Origin: an uncultured Clostridia bacterium
GTDB taxonomy: Bacteria > Bacillota > Clostridia > Oscillospirales > Acutalibacteraceae
Length of the DNA: 64,000 bases
Direction: 5' to 3'
Assembly: GCA_947624285.1 (NCBI GenBank)
Contig: CANQJS010000005.1
Span: 21,036-85,035, forward strand
Position 1 is the stretch's first letter; every line of letters starts with the position of its first letter. A model generated the notes under the pieces. It did not search any database. It was not told the origin of the DNA and worked only from the letters and a program-made list of their open reading frames with translations. Shown here in pieces: positions 10,067-19,143 of the stretch. The position numbers and the translations under genes were made by a program.

Positions 10067-11341
10067 CTACGCGTTTTTGAGATCCGAAACCCTGAGCTCT
10101 TTGCTTTCCTTTATGGGATTTCGCAAAATTATAGGCTCTGCGCCGTTTTTGACGGTGTCCGCCGTGATTATGATTTTTTCCACGGTGTGATCGCTCGGCG
10201 TTCTATACATAAGCCCCGTAAGCAGCTTTTCGAGAACGCTTCTGAGCCCTCTTGCCCCCGTTTTGCTTTCAAGGGTAATATCGGCTATCGCTTCGAGCGC
10301 GTCTTTCTTAAACTCAAGGCTTACTCCGTCCATCTCAAACAGTCTGATATACTGCTTTAAAATGGCGTTTTTCGGCTCTTTCATAATTCTGATAAGTGAT
10401 TTTTTATCAAGATTATCAAGCACTGTGATAACGGGAATACGCCCTATGAGCTCGGGGATAAGACCGTATTTTACAAGGTCGTGATGCACCGTCTGCTTCA
10501 TAAGCTCCGCAGGATCTACCTCTGCGCTGTCTATATCTGCGCCAAAGCCCATTGAGCGAGAGCCTACACGCTTCTTGATTATCTTTTCAATGCCGTCGAA
10601 AGCGCCGCCGCATATAAACAGGATATTCGTTGTGTCTATCTGAATAAACTCCTGCTGCGGGTGCTTTCTGCCGCCCCCGGGAGGAACATTTGAAACAGTG
10701 CCCTCAAGAATTTTCAAAAGAGCCTGCTGAACGCCCTCACCGCTAACATCTCTTGTAATGGAACGGTTTTCGGATTTGCGGGAAATTTTATCTATCTCGT
10801 CAACATAAATGATACCGCGCTGCGCCTTTTCTATATCAAAATCCGCCGCTTGAATGAGACGAAGAAGAATATTCTCCACATCCTCGCCCACATAGCCCGC
10901 TTCGGTAAGCGTGGTGGCGTCGGCAATTGCAAAAGGCACATTCAAAATTTTTGCAAGAGTCTGGGCAAGCATAGTTTTACCGACGCCCGTTGGTCCGATA
11001 AGAAGAATGTTGCTTTTTTGGAGTTCCAAATCATCATTGGATGAGGTATAAATGCGCTTATAGTGATTATACACCGCAACGGAAAGGGCTATCTTTGCGT
11101 CATCCTGCCCTATTACATACTCGTCAAGCTTTTTCTTTATCTCCTCAGGCTTGGGAAGAAGCATATCCTGCTCGGGCTCGGTTTTATTAACGGACTGAGA
11201 CGCGCCGATGATATCGTTGCAAAGCGCGATACATTCGTCACATATAAATACGCCGGGTCCCTCTACGAGCTTGCGTACCATCCTTGCCGTTTTTCCGCAA
11301 AAAGAGCATCTTTCGATATGGTTTTTTCCGTCATTATTCAT
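10067..11341 (-). CDS. clpX: ClpX ATPase subunit
   Basis: N-terminal zinc finger [14 protein letters not shown]...[21 protein letters not shown]. Confidence 0.97.
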   Translation of the reverse strand: MNNDGKNHIERCSFCGKTARMVRKLVEGPGVFICDECIALCNDIIGASQSVNKTEPEQDMLLPKPEEIKKKLDEYVIGQDDAKIALSVAVYNHYKRIYTSSNDDLELQKSNILLIGPTGVGKTMLAQTLAKILNVPFAIADATTLTEAGYVGEDVENILLRLIQAADFDIEKAQRGIIYVDEIDKISRKSENRSITRDVSGEGVQQALLKILEGTVSNVPPGGGRKHPQQEFIQIDTTNILFICGGAFDGIEKIIKKRVGSRSMGFGADIDSAEVDPAELMKQTVHHDLVKYGLIPELIGRIPVITVLDNLDKKSLIRIMKEPKNAILKQYIRLFEMDGVSLEFKKDALEAIADITLESKTGARGLRSVLEKLLTGLMYRTPSDHTVEKIIITADTVKNGAEPIILRNPIKESKELRVSDLKNA

Positions 11342-11489
11342 AGTAAAACTCCGTTACAGATTTAGTTAAGGGCAAAGCCCGAATATCAACATTTATCAAG
11401 GGCGTAAATCCGTTTGAACGGAAGCTTATTCACGCCGAAAGAAATGTGTTGCCCGCCGCGATCGGAGGCTGAAAACAGAATTTTAAATA

Positions 11490-12080
11490 TTATCTCTTGT
11501 CGATAACCTTATCAACAAGGCCGTATTCCATAGCCTCTTGCGCCGTCATCCAATTATCTCTGTCCGTATCCTTCGCAAGTTCCTCAACGGTCTTACCGCA
11601 GTTATCCGCAAGTATTTTGTTGAGCCTCTCCTTCGTCTGCACGAGGTTTTTGGCGGCTATCTCAATATCGGTAGTCTGACCCGTAAGGCCATGACCGCCT
11701 ATGAGCGGCTGATGGATCAGTATGGAGCTGTTCGGAAGGGCTATCCTCTTGCCCTTAGCGCCGCTTGAAAGCAGGAACGCGCCCATTGACGCCGCCATAC
11801 CGATACAAATCGTTGAAACATCACATTTGATGTACTGCATAGTGTCGTAAATCGCAAGACCGTCCGTGACAGAGCCGCCGGGAGAATTGATATAAAGGCT
11901 TATATCTTTCTCACTGTCCTGCCCTTCAAGGAAAAGGAGCTGAGCCACAACAAGGGACGCCGTCTGCGCGTTTACCTCGTCGGAAAGAACGATTATCCTG
12001 TCATTAAGCAAGCGTGAAAAAATATCCATCGAGCGCTCGCCGTTGGCAGTCTGCTCAACTACATAAGGGACTAATGCCAT
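11490..12080 (-). CDS. clpP: ClpP protease
   Basis: [25 protein letters not shown]...[20 protein letters not shown]. Confidence 0.97.
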   Translation of the reverse strand: MALVPYVVEQTANGERSMDIFSRLLNDRIIVLSDEVNAQTASLVVAQLLFLEGQDSEKDISLYINSPGGSVTDGLAIYDTMQYIKCDVSTICIGMAASMGAFLLSSGAKGKRIALPNSSILIHQPLIGGHGLTGQTTDIEIAAKNLVQTKERLNKILADNCGKTVEELAKDTDRDNWMTAQEAMEYGLVDKVIDKR

Positions 12081-12109
12081 AATAAATCACTACCTTTTAA
12101 AATATAAAT

Positions 12110-13387
12110 TTATTCGATGACCGCTGTGTTTACGATCAAATCTACCGCTTTATTTCTTGCCACATCTTCAGCAAGGCGTGAGTCGGGGATTGCTTTTCTT
12201 ACCTGCTGAGCGTCCATACCGTAGCTTGCGCCCAATTTAACCGCCTCATCGTTTATCTCTTCCTCGTTCGCCTCTATCTTCTCAGCCTCTATGACTGCCG
12301 TAAGCGCAACGGAGAGCTTTACCTGCTTTTCGGCGCTCTCTCTGAGAGTGGCCCTGAAAGTGTCTTTATCCTGACCCATATACTGAAGATAGGTATCAAG
12401 GTCAAGACCGCTGTTTTTAAGCTGATAGGTATATTCCTGAAGCATCTCATCTGTTCTTTTTTCAAACATACACTCGGGAATATCCGCCTGCATATTCTCA
12501 ACTACCTTGTCAAGCAGCTTGTTTTCCGTTTCGGTCTTTGCGCTTTCGGTCTTGCGCTCCTCGATTTTCTTTTTGAGATCGGCTTTGAGCTCGTCAAGCG
12601 TATCAAATTCGGAAACATCTTTGGCAAATTCATCGTCAAGCTCGGGAAGCTCGTTTTTCTTTATCTCGTGAAGCTTGCATTTGAATACCGCGTCCTTGCC
12701 AGCGAGTTCGGGAGCGTATTCCGTCGGGAAAGTTACATTAACATCAAATTCATCATCAACGCTGTGACCCGCAACTTGCTCCTCAAAGCCGGGGATAAAG
12801 CTGCCGGAGCCGAGCTCAAGAGCGTAGTTTTCGCCTTTTCCGCCTTCAAAAGCCTCATCGCCGACAAAGCCTTCAAAATCTATTGTTGCGGTGTCGCCCA
12901 TCTCGGCGGCTCTGTCTGTAACATCAACGAGGCGGGCGTTTCTCTTTTGCATGGACTTAAGCTCGTTTTCCACATCCTCATCGGTTGCCTCAACGGATAT
13001 TTTTTCCGCCTTGAGACCTTTATATTCGCCGAGTTTTACCTCGGGATAGGTCGTGACCTTCATCGTTATCTCAACGCCGTCTGTTTTGTTCATTACGGGA
13101 ACATCAACATCGGCTGTGTCGATCACATTGAGCCCCGCCTCCTCAAAAGCGGAAGAAACTGCATCGGAATATACGGCGTCAAGAGCGCCCTCGTAGAAAG
13201 TTTGCTCACCGTACATCTTTTCTATCATTCCCATAGGCGCTTTGCCTTTTCTGAAGCCGGGAATTTGAATATTCTTTCTCTCTTTGAAATACGCTTTTTT
13301 GCACGCTTCGCTGAAAGTTTCGCCGTCCACCGTAATGGTTAGGGCGTATGTATTCACATCAATTTTTTCAGATGATTTAAGTGCCAT
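12110..13387 (-). CDS. tig: trigger factor
   Basis: MALKSSEKIDVNTYALTITVDGETF...FRKGKAPMGMIEKMYG; start refined to the Met preceded by GGGAGG. Confidence 0.95.
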   Translation of the reverse strand: MALKSSEKIDVNTYALTITVDGETFSEACKKAYFKERKNIQIPGFRKGKAPMGMIEKMYGEQTFYEGALDAVYSDAVSSAFEEAGLNVIDTADVDVPVMNKTDGVEITMKVTTYPEVKLGEYKGLKAEKISVEATDEDVENELKSMQKRNARLVDVTDRAAEMGDTATIDFEGFVGDEAFEGGKGENYALELGSGSFIPGFEEQVAGHSVDDEFDVNVTFPTEYAPELAGKDAVFKCKLHEIKKNELPELDDEFAKDVSEFDTLDELKADLKKKIEERKTESAKTETENKLLDKVVENMQADIPECMFEKRTDEMLQEYTYQLKNSGLDLDTYLQYMGQDKDTFRATLRESAEKQVKLSVALTAVIEAEKIEANEEEINDEAVKLGASYGMDAQQVRKAIPDSRLAEDVARNKAVDLIVNTAVIE

Positions 13388-13474
13388 CAATAGACCTCCC
13401 AAGAAAATTTTACTAATCATCGTTTAGGCATTATATCATATATATTTATCTTTTTCAAGGAAAAATAAATAATA

Positions 13475-14161
13475 TCAATATTTTAAAATTAAATATGGGG
13501 TAAAATTGAGCCTGTCGCACGAAATGAGCTTGAAATCAACGCCGTTTCTCTCCCCGTCCACGGCGAATTTTGCCGCCTCGCCGTGCAGATGACCGTAATA
13601 GCATTTTTTTATCGAATACTCGTTGAGAACAGACAGTATTTCATCACACTGAGCATTTGTTGTGAGCGGCGGATAGTGAAGAAAAACGATTTTTTCGTTA
13701 CCCGTCGCGCTGTCAAGGCTCATACGCAGTCGTATGAGTTCCCTGTTCAAAACTTTTTCGTCGTGCTCCTCTTCGCTTTCAAAGAGCCAGCCTCGTGAGC
13801 CGCAGACGCAAACGCCGCCGCACAAATAGGAATTGTTTTGCAAAAATTTTATTGTTTCAAATCCTTTTTCGGCAACAAAGGAATTCATCTTTTTCAGCGT
13901 GCTCCACCAATAATCGTGATTCCCCTTGATGATTATCTTCTGCCCGTTAAGCTCATTGATAAATCGGAAATCGGCTTCAAGCTGCTCAAAATCCATTGCC
14001 CAGCTTATATCGCCCGCAATAATTACAGTATCCGTTTCACAGACAATTTTATTCCAATTATTTTTTAATTTTTCCGTGTAATTTTGCCAGCCCTCAAAGA
14101 AATCCATCGGTTTGTCCGTTCCGAAGGACAGATGAGTGTCGGCTATAGCAAATAAAGACAT
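13475..14161 (-). CDS. metallophosphoesterase
   Basis: MSLFAIADTHLSF...AGDISWAMDFEQ...IKGNHDYWW...YYGHLHG. Confidence 0.9.
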   Translation of the reverse strand: MSLFAIADTHLSFGTDKPMDFFEGWQNYTEKLKNNWNKIVCETDTVIIAGDISWAMDFEQLEADFRFINELNGQKIIIKGNHDYWWSTLKKMNSFVAEKGFETIKFLQNNSYLCGGVCVCGSRGWLFESEEEHDEKVLNRELIRLRMSLDSATGNEKIVFLHYPPLTTNAQCDEILSVLNEYSIKKCYYGHLHGEAAKFAVDGERNGVDFKLISCDRLNFTPYLILKY

Positions 14162-14301
14162 ACTTTCTCCTTGAATAATCGGAAATCGCCCTGTAAAAAA
14201 TATATCTGAGGGGAGTAGAACACAATGAGGTTTTTGCGGATTTATTTACGCAAATACCGCTTCAAACCCCTTGTCAATACTAAACTAAGGGAGTGAAAAC
14301 G

Positions 14302-14469
14302 ATGAACGAGATCAAAGGAATTTCCTGCGAGGTAAAGAACTGCATTTATCACGACAAATCCGACCGCTGCAACGCGGGCCACATCGTAGTCGGCAACTCA
14401 AGCGCTACCAAAACAACAGAAACAAAATGCGAAACATTTGAGTGCTGCGACGACTGCTGCTGCGAATAA
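14302..14469 (+). CDS. DUF1540-type Cys-rich small protein (55 aa)
   Basis: Translated by eye: MNEIKGISCEVKNCIYHDKSDRCNAGHIVVGNSSATKTTETKCETFECCDDCCCE*; GGGAG upstream; below the ORF-track length cutoff. Confidence 0.85.
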   Translation: MNEIKGISCEVKNCIYHDKSDRCNAGHIVVGNSSATKTTETKCETFECCDDCCCE

Positions 14470-14498
14470 GACTAAAAACTTTCTCATCAGACAAAAGC

Positions 14499-14526
14499 GG
14501 CTGTCCTTTTCGGGCAGCCGTTTACT
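14499..14526. terminator. Bidirectional terminator between the DUF1540 gene and thrC
   Basis: GCGGCTGTCC-TTTT-CGGGCAGCCG hairpin between convergent genes. Confidence 0.6.
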
Positions 14527-14530
14527 GTTT

Positions 14531-16027
14531 TCACAGCTTTAAAAGGCTGAAAACCATCTCGCTCATATTTTCTTTATCGCAAACATTTTTAAATCTGATT
14601 TTCTTTTGCTTTAACGAAGCGATAGGCGCGGGTATCGGTGCATTCGTAACTTTATTCAGCTCCTGCGCCATATCAAATTCGTCAAGCTCGCCGGCAATTT
14701 CGCCGTTTACGGCAGTCAGCACGCTCTTTGAAAATTTATAAGGCGACGCGGTCGAGTCTATTACAGTGGGTATATTATCTCCCGTGCGTTTTACATATTC
14801 GTCATACACTTTCAAAGCGACCGCCGTGTGGGTGTCGCACAAATATCCGTAATTGTCAAAATGGTATTTTATCGTTTCGTCAACCTCGTTTTCGGCGGCG
14901 AAGCCGGCGTCAAAAGTCTTGCGTATTTCGGCAAGAAGATCGCTTGATATCTCATATCTTCCGCTTTCCGAAAGCGCTTTCATAAGATTTCCGACGAGCT
15001 TATCATCACCGCCGCCCATATGATAGAGCAGCCTTTCAAGGTTTGAAGAAATAAGTATATCCATACTCGGCGAAGAAGTTGTATAAAAACTTCTGTTTTT
15101 ATCGTAAACGCCCGTGTTGAGGAAATCAGTAAGAATATTATTGGAATTTGAGGCGCAGACAAGCTTTTTGAGCGGCAGACCCATTTGCTTGGCGTAATAG
15201 GCGGCGAGAATATTGCCGAAATTGCCTGTTGGAACAACGACATTTATCTCCTCTCCCTCGCCGATATTACCCATAGTAATCATATCGCAGTAGGCGGAAA
15301 AATAATAAACTATCTGCGGCACGAGCCTGCCCCAATTTATCGAGTTGGCAGAGGAAAAAGCCATATTTTTCTCGGCAAGGCGCGCTTTTATCTCGGCATT
15401 TGTGAATATGGATTTGACCGCGCTCTGCGCATCGTCAAAATTACCGTTTATGGCGCACACCGCCACATTTTCACCCTCCTGCGTTGTCATCTGCAATTTT
15501 TGCATCGGAGAAACGCCGTCAACGGGATAGAAAACAAGGATCTTGGTTTTATCAACATCCTTGAAGCCTTCAAGAGCCGCCTTGCCCGTGTCGCCCGATG
15601 TGGCGACAAGGATAACTATCGTCTTTCCGTCGGCGGTTTTTCCCGCGGAAACCGTCATAAGATACGGCAAAAGCTGAAGCGCCATATCTTTAAACGCGCA
15701 GGTCGGACCGTGCCACAGCTCAAGAATATTTTTACCGCCGTCAATATGCACCGTCGGAGCTATCGCGGGCGACGAAAACTTATCCGCTTTGTAAGCGCCC
15801 TTTACGCAGTAATCGAGCTCTTCCTCGGAAAAATCCGTCAGAAATTCCCTCAACACGGTTTTTGCCCTGTCGATATAGGACATATCCGCCATTGAAATGA
15901 TTTTATCAAGGGAAAAACGCGGTATCTCGCAGGGCACAAAAAGCCCGCCTTCTTCGCTTATTCCCCGAGCGATAGCCTGAGCGGCGGTTATTCTTACGGA
16001 ATTATCACGGGTAGATGTATAAAGCAT
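14531..16027 (-). CDS. thrC: threonine synthase
   Basis: MLYTSTRDNSVRITAAQAIARGISEEGGLFVPCEIP...LWHGPTCAFKDMALQLLP. Confidence 0.96.
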   Translation of the reverse strand: MLYTSTRDNSVRITAAQAIARGISEEGGLFVPCEIPRFSLDKIISMADMSYIDRAKTVLREFLTDFSEEELDYCVKGAYKADKFSSPAIAPTVHIDGGKNILELWHGPTCAFKDMALQLLPYLMTVSAGKTADGKTIVILVATSGDTGKAALEGFKDVDKTKILVFYPVDGVSPMQKLQMTTQEGENVAVCAINGNFDDAQSAVKSIFTNAEIKARLAEKNMAFSSANSINWGRLVPQIVYYFSAYCDMITMGNIGEGEEINVVVPTGNFGNILAAYYAKQMGLPLKKLVCASNSNNILTDFLNTGVYDKNRSFYTTSSPSMDILISSNLERLLYHMGGGDDKLVGNLMKALSESGRYEISSDLLAEIRKTFDAGFAAENEVDETIKYHFDNYGYLCDTHTAVALKVYDEYVKRTGDNIPTVIDSTASPYKFSKSVLTAVNGEIAGELDEFDMAQELNKVTNAPIPAPIASLKQKKIRFKNVCDKENMSEMVFSLLKL

Positions 16028-16059
16028 AATTGTTCTCCTAAAATAATCTTTAACACATT

Positions 16060-16413
16060 TTAATATAACTCAAACGCATTTTCAAGATGTTTTATTGATT
16101 TAATTGCGCCGTTTTCCGTAAATACCTCAACGATGTCAAACCTCGGCTGCAGCTTGGTTGGGTATTTTTGAAGATACAGCGCCGCCGTTTTTGCCATTTT
16201 TTCCTGCTTTGAAGCGTCAACAAATTCAGACGGCGCGGCTATCGTGTTCTCTCCGCGCATTTTCACCTCGATGAAGCAGATATACCGGCGTTTTTTCATT
16301 ATCAAATCAATTTCGCCGAAGCGTGAGGAATAATTCACATCGAGCAGCTTATAGCGCTTTTTTTGCAGATATTCGCAGGCTTTGAGCTCTGCAAGCTTAC
16401 CGAGACTGTTCAT
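16060..16413 (-). CDS. YraN/UPF0102 family nuclease-like protein
   Basis: GKLAELKACEYLQKKRYKLLDVNYSSRFGEIDLIMKKRRYICFIEVK. Confidence 0.93.
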   Translation of the reverse strand: MNSLGKLAELKACEYLQKKRYKLLDVNYSSRFGEIDLIMKKRRYICFIEVKMRGENTIAAPSEFVDASKQEKMAKTAALYLQKYPTKLQPRFDIVEVFTENGAIKSIKHLENAFELY

Positions 16414-17026
16414 CGCCGAGCGCCTTTTTCAAAAACGATCTTCTGTGAGCGGGGCACAATCCGTGCTGCGCTATTTTTTCATAGTGCAGCTTTGTGCCGT
16501 AGCCCTTATGTTTTTCAAATTCGTACTGAGGGTATTTTTCGGCAAGGGTAAGCATATACCTGTCCCTCGACACCTTGGCGATTATAGAAGCCGCCGCGAT
16601 ACATGCGCAGCGCGCGTCGCCTTTTACCAATGTTTTGCAGGGAATATCGAGCGGCGGGATCTGATTTCCGTCCACAAGCACGAAATCGGGTTTTAAAGTA
16701 AGTCCGTCAACAGCTCTTTTCATTGCGAGAAAAGTCGCCTGCAAAATGTTTATTTCGTCAATTTCCTTTTCGCTCGCCGTGCCGACAGACCACGCGGCGC
16801 ACTCGCTGATTATTCTGTCATAAAGCATTTCGCGCTTTTTTTCGGAGAGCTTTTTTGAATCGTTCACGCCTTCTATCATATGCCCTTTTTGTAATATGAC
16901 GGCGGCGGCATAAACGGGACCGGCGAGCGGACCTCTGCCCGCCTCGTCAACTCCGCAGACTACCTCATAGCCTTTTTCATAGGCTTCGTTTTCAAATTCC
17001 AACCAATCCATATCACGGCAGCTCAA
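16397..17026 (-). CDS. rnhB: ribonuclease HII
   Basis: VCGVDEAGRGPLAGPVYAAAVIL...DSKKLSEKKRE. Confidence 0.96.
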   Translation of the reverse strand: MSCRDMDWLEFENEAYEKGYEVVCGVDEAGRGPLAGPVYAAAVILQKGHMIEGVNDSKKLSEKKREMLYDRIISECAAWSVGTASEKEIDEINILQATFLAMKRAVDGLTLKPDFVLVDGNQIPPLDIPCKTLVKGDARCACIAAASIIAKVSRDRYMLTLAEKYPQYEFEKHKGYGTKLHYEKIAQHGLCPAHRRSFLKKALGDEQSR

Positions 17027-17876
17027 GGCTTATCCGCCCGAGCTTTCCTCCCCTGAATTCATCACATATCATCACGGCGGCGCGTTCGTAATCTATTTCT
17101 CCGCCTTTAATCAAAAAGCCGCGCTTCGCGCCGATTTTTTCAAGGATCTCCCAGCCTTCAAGCTCCTCGAATTTCTCGATTTTATAGCGTTTTGCTATCA
17201 TTTCGGGGTGGGTTTTCACCAAAACCTCAAGCAGACGGCACGCAAGGCTTTCGATATCCGTTACCTCGTCCTTTACCGAGCCGATGAACGCAAGCTTGTC
17301 CCCAACCTCGGGGTCGTCGAATTTCGGCCAAAGCACACCGGGAGTATCAAGCAGCTCTATTCCGCCGCCGCAGTTAAACCACTGATTGCTTTTTGTCACT
17401 CCCGCGCGGTCGGCTACGACCGCCTTGCTTGCCCCCGCCATTCTGTTGATAAAAGAGGATTTGCCCGTATTCGGAATACCCACGACCATAAGGCGCAAGG
17501 ATTTTCCCGCCATTTGGCGCTCCTCATTTCTCTTTACAACAAACGCAAGCGCTTTTTTACAGACCGCCTGAAACTGCCCGAGACCGCGGCCGCTGCGGCA
17601 GTCCGCCGCGAGGGCGTATATGCCTTTGCTTTTATAGTGATCTATCCATATTTTAGTTGCCTTTTCATCCGCCATATCGCATTTGTTAAGCAGAACGATG
17701 CGTGGCTTTGAGCTTATTATCTCGCCCAATTCGGGGTTGGAGCTCGATCGAGGCGCTCTCGCGTCGACTATTTCAACAACGCCGTCCACCAATTTAAGGT
17801 TTTCCTTAATCAGCCTGCGTGTTTTCGCCATATGCCCCGGAAACCACTGCACCTGCTGTTTTTGAAAATCGGGCAT
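17013..17876 (-). CDS. ylqF: ribosome biogenesis GTPase YlqF/RbgA
   Basis: QWFPGHMAKTRRLIKENLKLVDGVVEIVDARAP; circularly permuted GTPase motifs (GIPNTGKSSFIN). Confidence 0.96.
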   Translation of the reverse strand: MPDFQKQQVQWFPGHMAKTRRLIKENLKLVDGVVEIVDARAPRSSSNPELGEIISSKPRIVLLNKCDMADEKATKIWIDHYKSKGIYALAADCRSGRGLGQFQAVCKKALAFVVKRNEERQMAGKSLRLMVVGIPNTGKSSFINRMAGASKAVVADRAGVTKSNQWFNCGGGIELLDTPGVLWPKFDDPEVGDKLAFIGSVKDEVTDIESLACRLLEVLVKTHPEMIAKRYKIEKFEELEGWEILEKIGAKRGFLIKGGEIDYERAAVMICDEFRGGKLGRISLELP

Positions 17877-17936
17877 TTTCTCACCGCCTTTACCGAAAAT
17901 ATAATACCAAAAATCCGTTTGTTTTTCAACACGAAA

Positions 17937-17966
17937 AAACCGCCTCTGAAAAGAAGCGGTTGAAAG
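17937..17966 (-). terminator. Terminator downstream of rplS
   Basis: Minus strand AACCGCTTCT-TTTC-AGAGGCGGTTTTTTCG. Confidence 0.8.
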
Positions 17967-17973
17967 CCAAATG

Positions 17974-18315
17974 TTAAATATCCTCTTTGACCTTTGCGGC
18001 CTTTCCGACTCTGTCGCGCAGATAATAGAGCTTTGCGCGGCGAACTTTACCGCGGCGGACTACCTGCACGGAATCAACATTCGCTGAATTGTACGGGAAT
18101 ACACGCTCGATACCTACGCCGTAGGAAACGCGGCGAACGGTAAATGTTTTTGAAATGCCTGAGCCCTTGATTGCAATTACCGCACCCTCAAACATCTGAA
18201 CTCTCTCGTTTTTGCCTTCACGAATGCGAACGCCTACTCTTACGGTGTCGCCGATTTTGAACTCGGGAAGCTGCTTTTGGGCGCTGCCCGCTTCGATGAT
18301 TTTAATAGCGTCCAT
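17974..18315 (-). CDS. rplS: 50S ribosomal protein L19
   Basis: [34 protein letters not shown]...; start refined downstream of AGGAGG. Confidence 0.96.
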   Translation of the reverse strand: MDAIKIIEAGSAQKQLPEFKIGDTVRVGVRIREGKNERVQMFEGAVIAIKGSGISKTFTVRRVSYGVGIERVFPYNSANVDSVQVVRRGKVRRAKLYYLRDRVGKAAKVKEDI

Positions 18316-18354
18316 TAAAATTTCCTCCTTATTATTTTCAGATGTTCGTAACAA

Positions 18355-18440
18355 TTCGATTGACAGAGGACCATCCGCTTAAATGCTTTAAAACGCTGAG
18401 CACTTAACGCGTTGCGGGATAGCAACGGAACAAATGCCTA
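18355..18440 (-). promoter_or_regulatory. Probable L19 mRNA leader (autoregulatory structured 5' UTR)
   Basis: Minus strand TTCCGTTGCTATCCCGCAACGCGTTAAGTGCTCAGCG...CGGATGGTCCTCTGTC: short stems closed by UCCG/CGGA immediately upstream of rplS. Assignment is from position and recall of the Bacillota L19 leader, not a covariance search. Confidence 0.5.
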
Positions 18441-18477
18441 AGTAATATAACACATAGTGGCAAAAAAAGCAAGAGTT

Positions 18478-19143
18478 TTATCTAAAAATCTTATAATCTC
18501 TGTCAAGAAGAGCTATTCTTGTTATGCTTTTCCACTCGTAATCAACGCCGATCAGCTTAATAATAGTGTCAAACAAAAGTGTGGGATTAAGATTTTTGGA
18601 ATTACCCGCCGCAAGCCTTGCGTTGAGGACTATTTGATCATCCCTCAAAGATACGGCATATTTATCTATAAGCGGCTTTATATCCGTTTCCTTTATCACA
18701 CGCCGCTTTCCCTGCTTTCCTTTTTTCTCAACGGTTATGCTTTCCGACGCCAAAACCGCCTTGATTTTTTCAAGCGCCGCCTCGTTATCTGCAAATTCAA
18801 GCTTGAACACATAATCGGAAAACGCTATTTCGGAGCAATCGCGAAAATCGTTTAACACATCGATTATTCGTATGCCTTCGGGCAGGGCGTCGTTGAGCCT
18901 GCTCTTTATATCCTCGTTCGAGATGTCTCCCACTATTCGCAAATCCATACTTTCGCAATAGCTTTCCACGCCGAGGGAAAGAGGCAGCGAAAAGGTTATA
19001 TACGGGTGAGGATTAAAACCCTCGGTGTACCACAGGGGTATCTGCGCGCGTGTGAGCGCTCTCGCCATACAGCGGTTTAAATCAAGGTGGCTTATATATT
19101 TGCACCTGTCGGTCTTTGAAAACAAAGCCCTAATCTCTCGCAT
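18478..19143 (-). CDS. TIGR03936 / DUF2344 radical-SAM-linked protein
   Basis: RALFSKTDRCKYISHLDLNRCMARALTRAQIPLWYTEGFNPHP; overlaps the TIGR03960 gene as usual. Confidence 0.92.
   Translation of the reverse strand: MREIRALFSKTDRCKYISHLDLNRCMARALTRAQIPLWYTEGFNPHPYITFSLPLSLGVESYCESMDLRIVGDISNEDIKSRLNDALPEGIRIIDVLNDFRDCSEIAFSDYVFKLEFADNEAALEKIKAVLASESITVEKKGKQGKRRVIKETDIKPLIDKYAVSLRDDQIVLNARLAAGNSKNLNPTLLFDTIIKLIGVDYEWKSITRIALLDRDYKIFR

Noticed and set aside
12668-13342. 224-aa + strand ORF
   Set aside because: Antisense shadow of trigger factor.
15185-15895. 236-aa + strand ORF
   Set aside because: Antisense shadow of threonine synthase.
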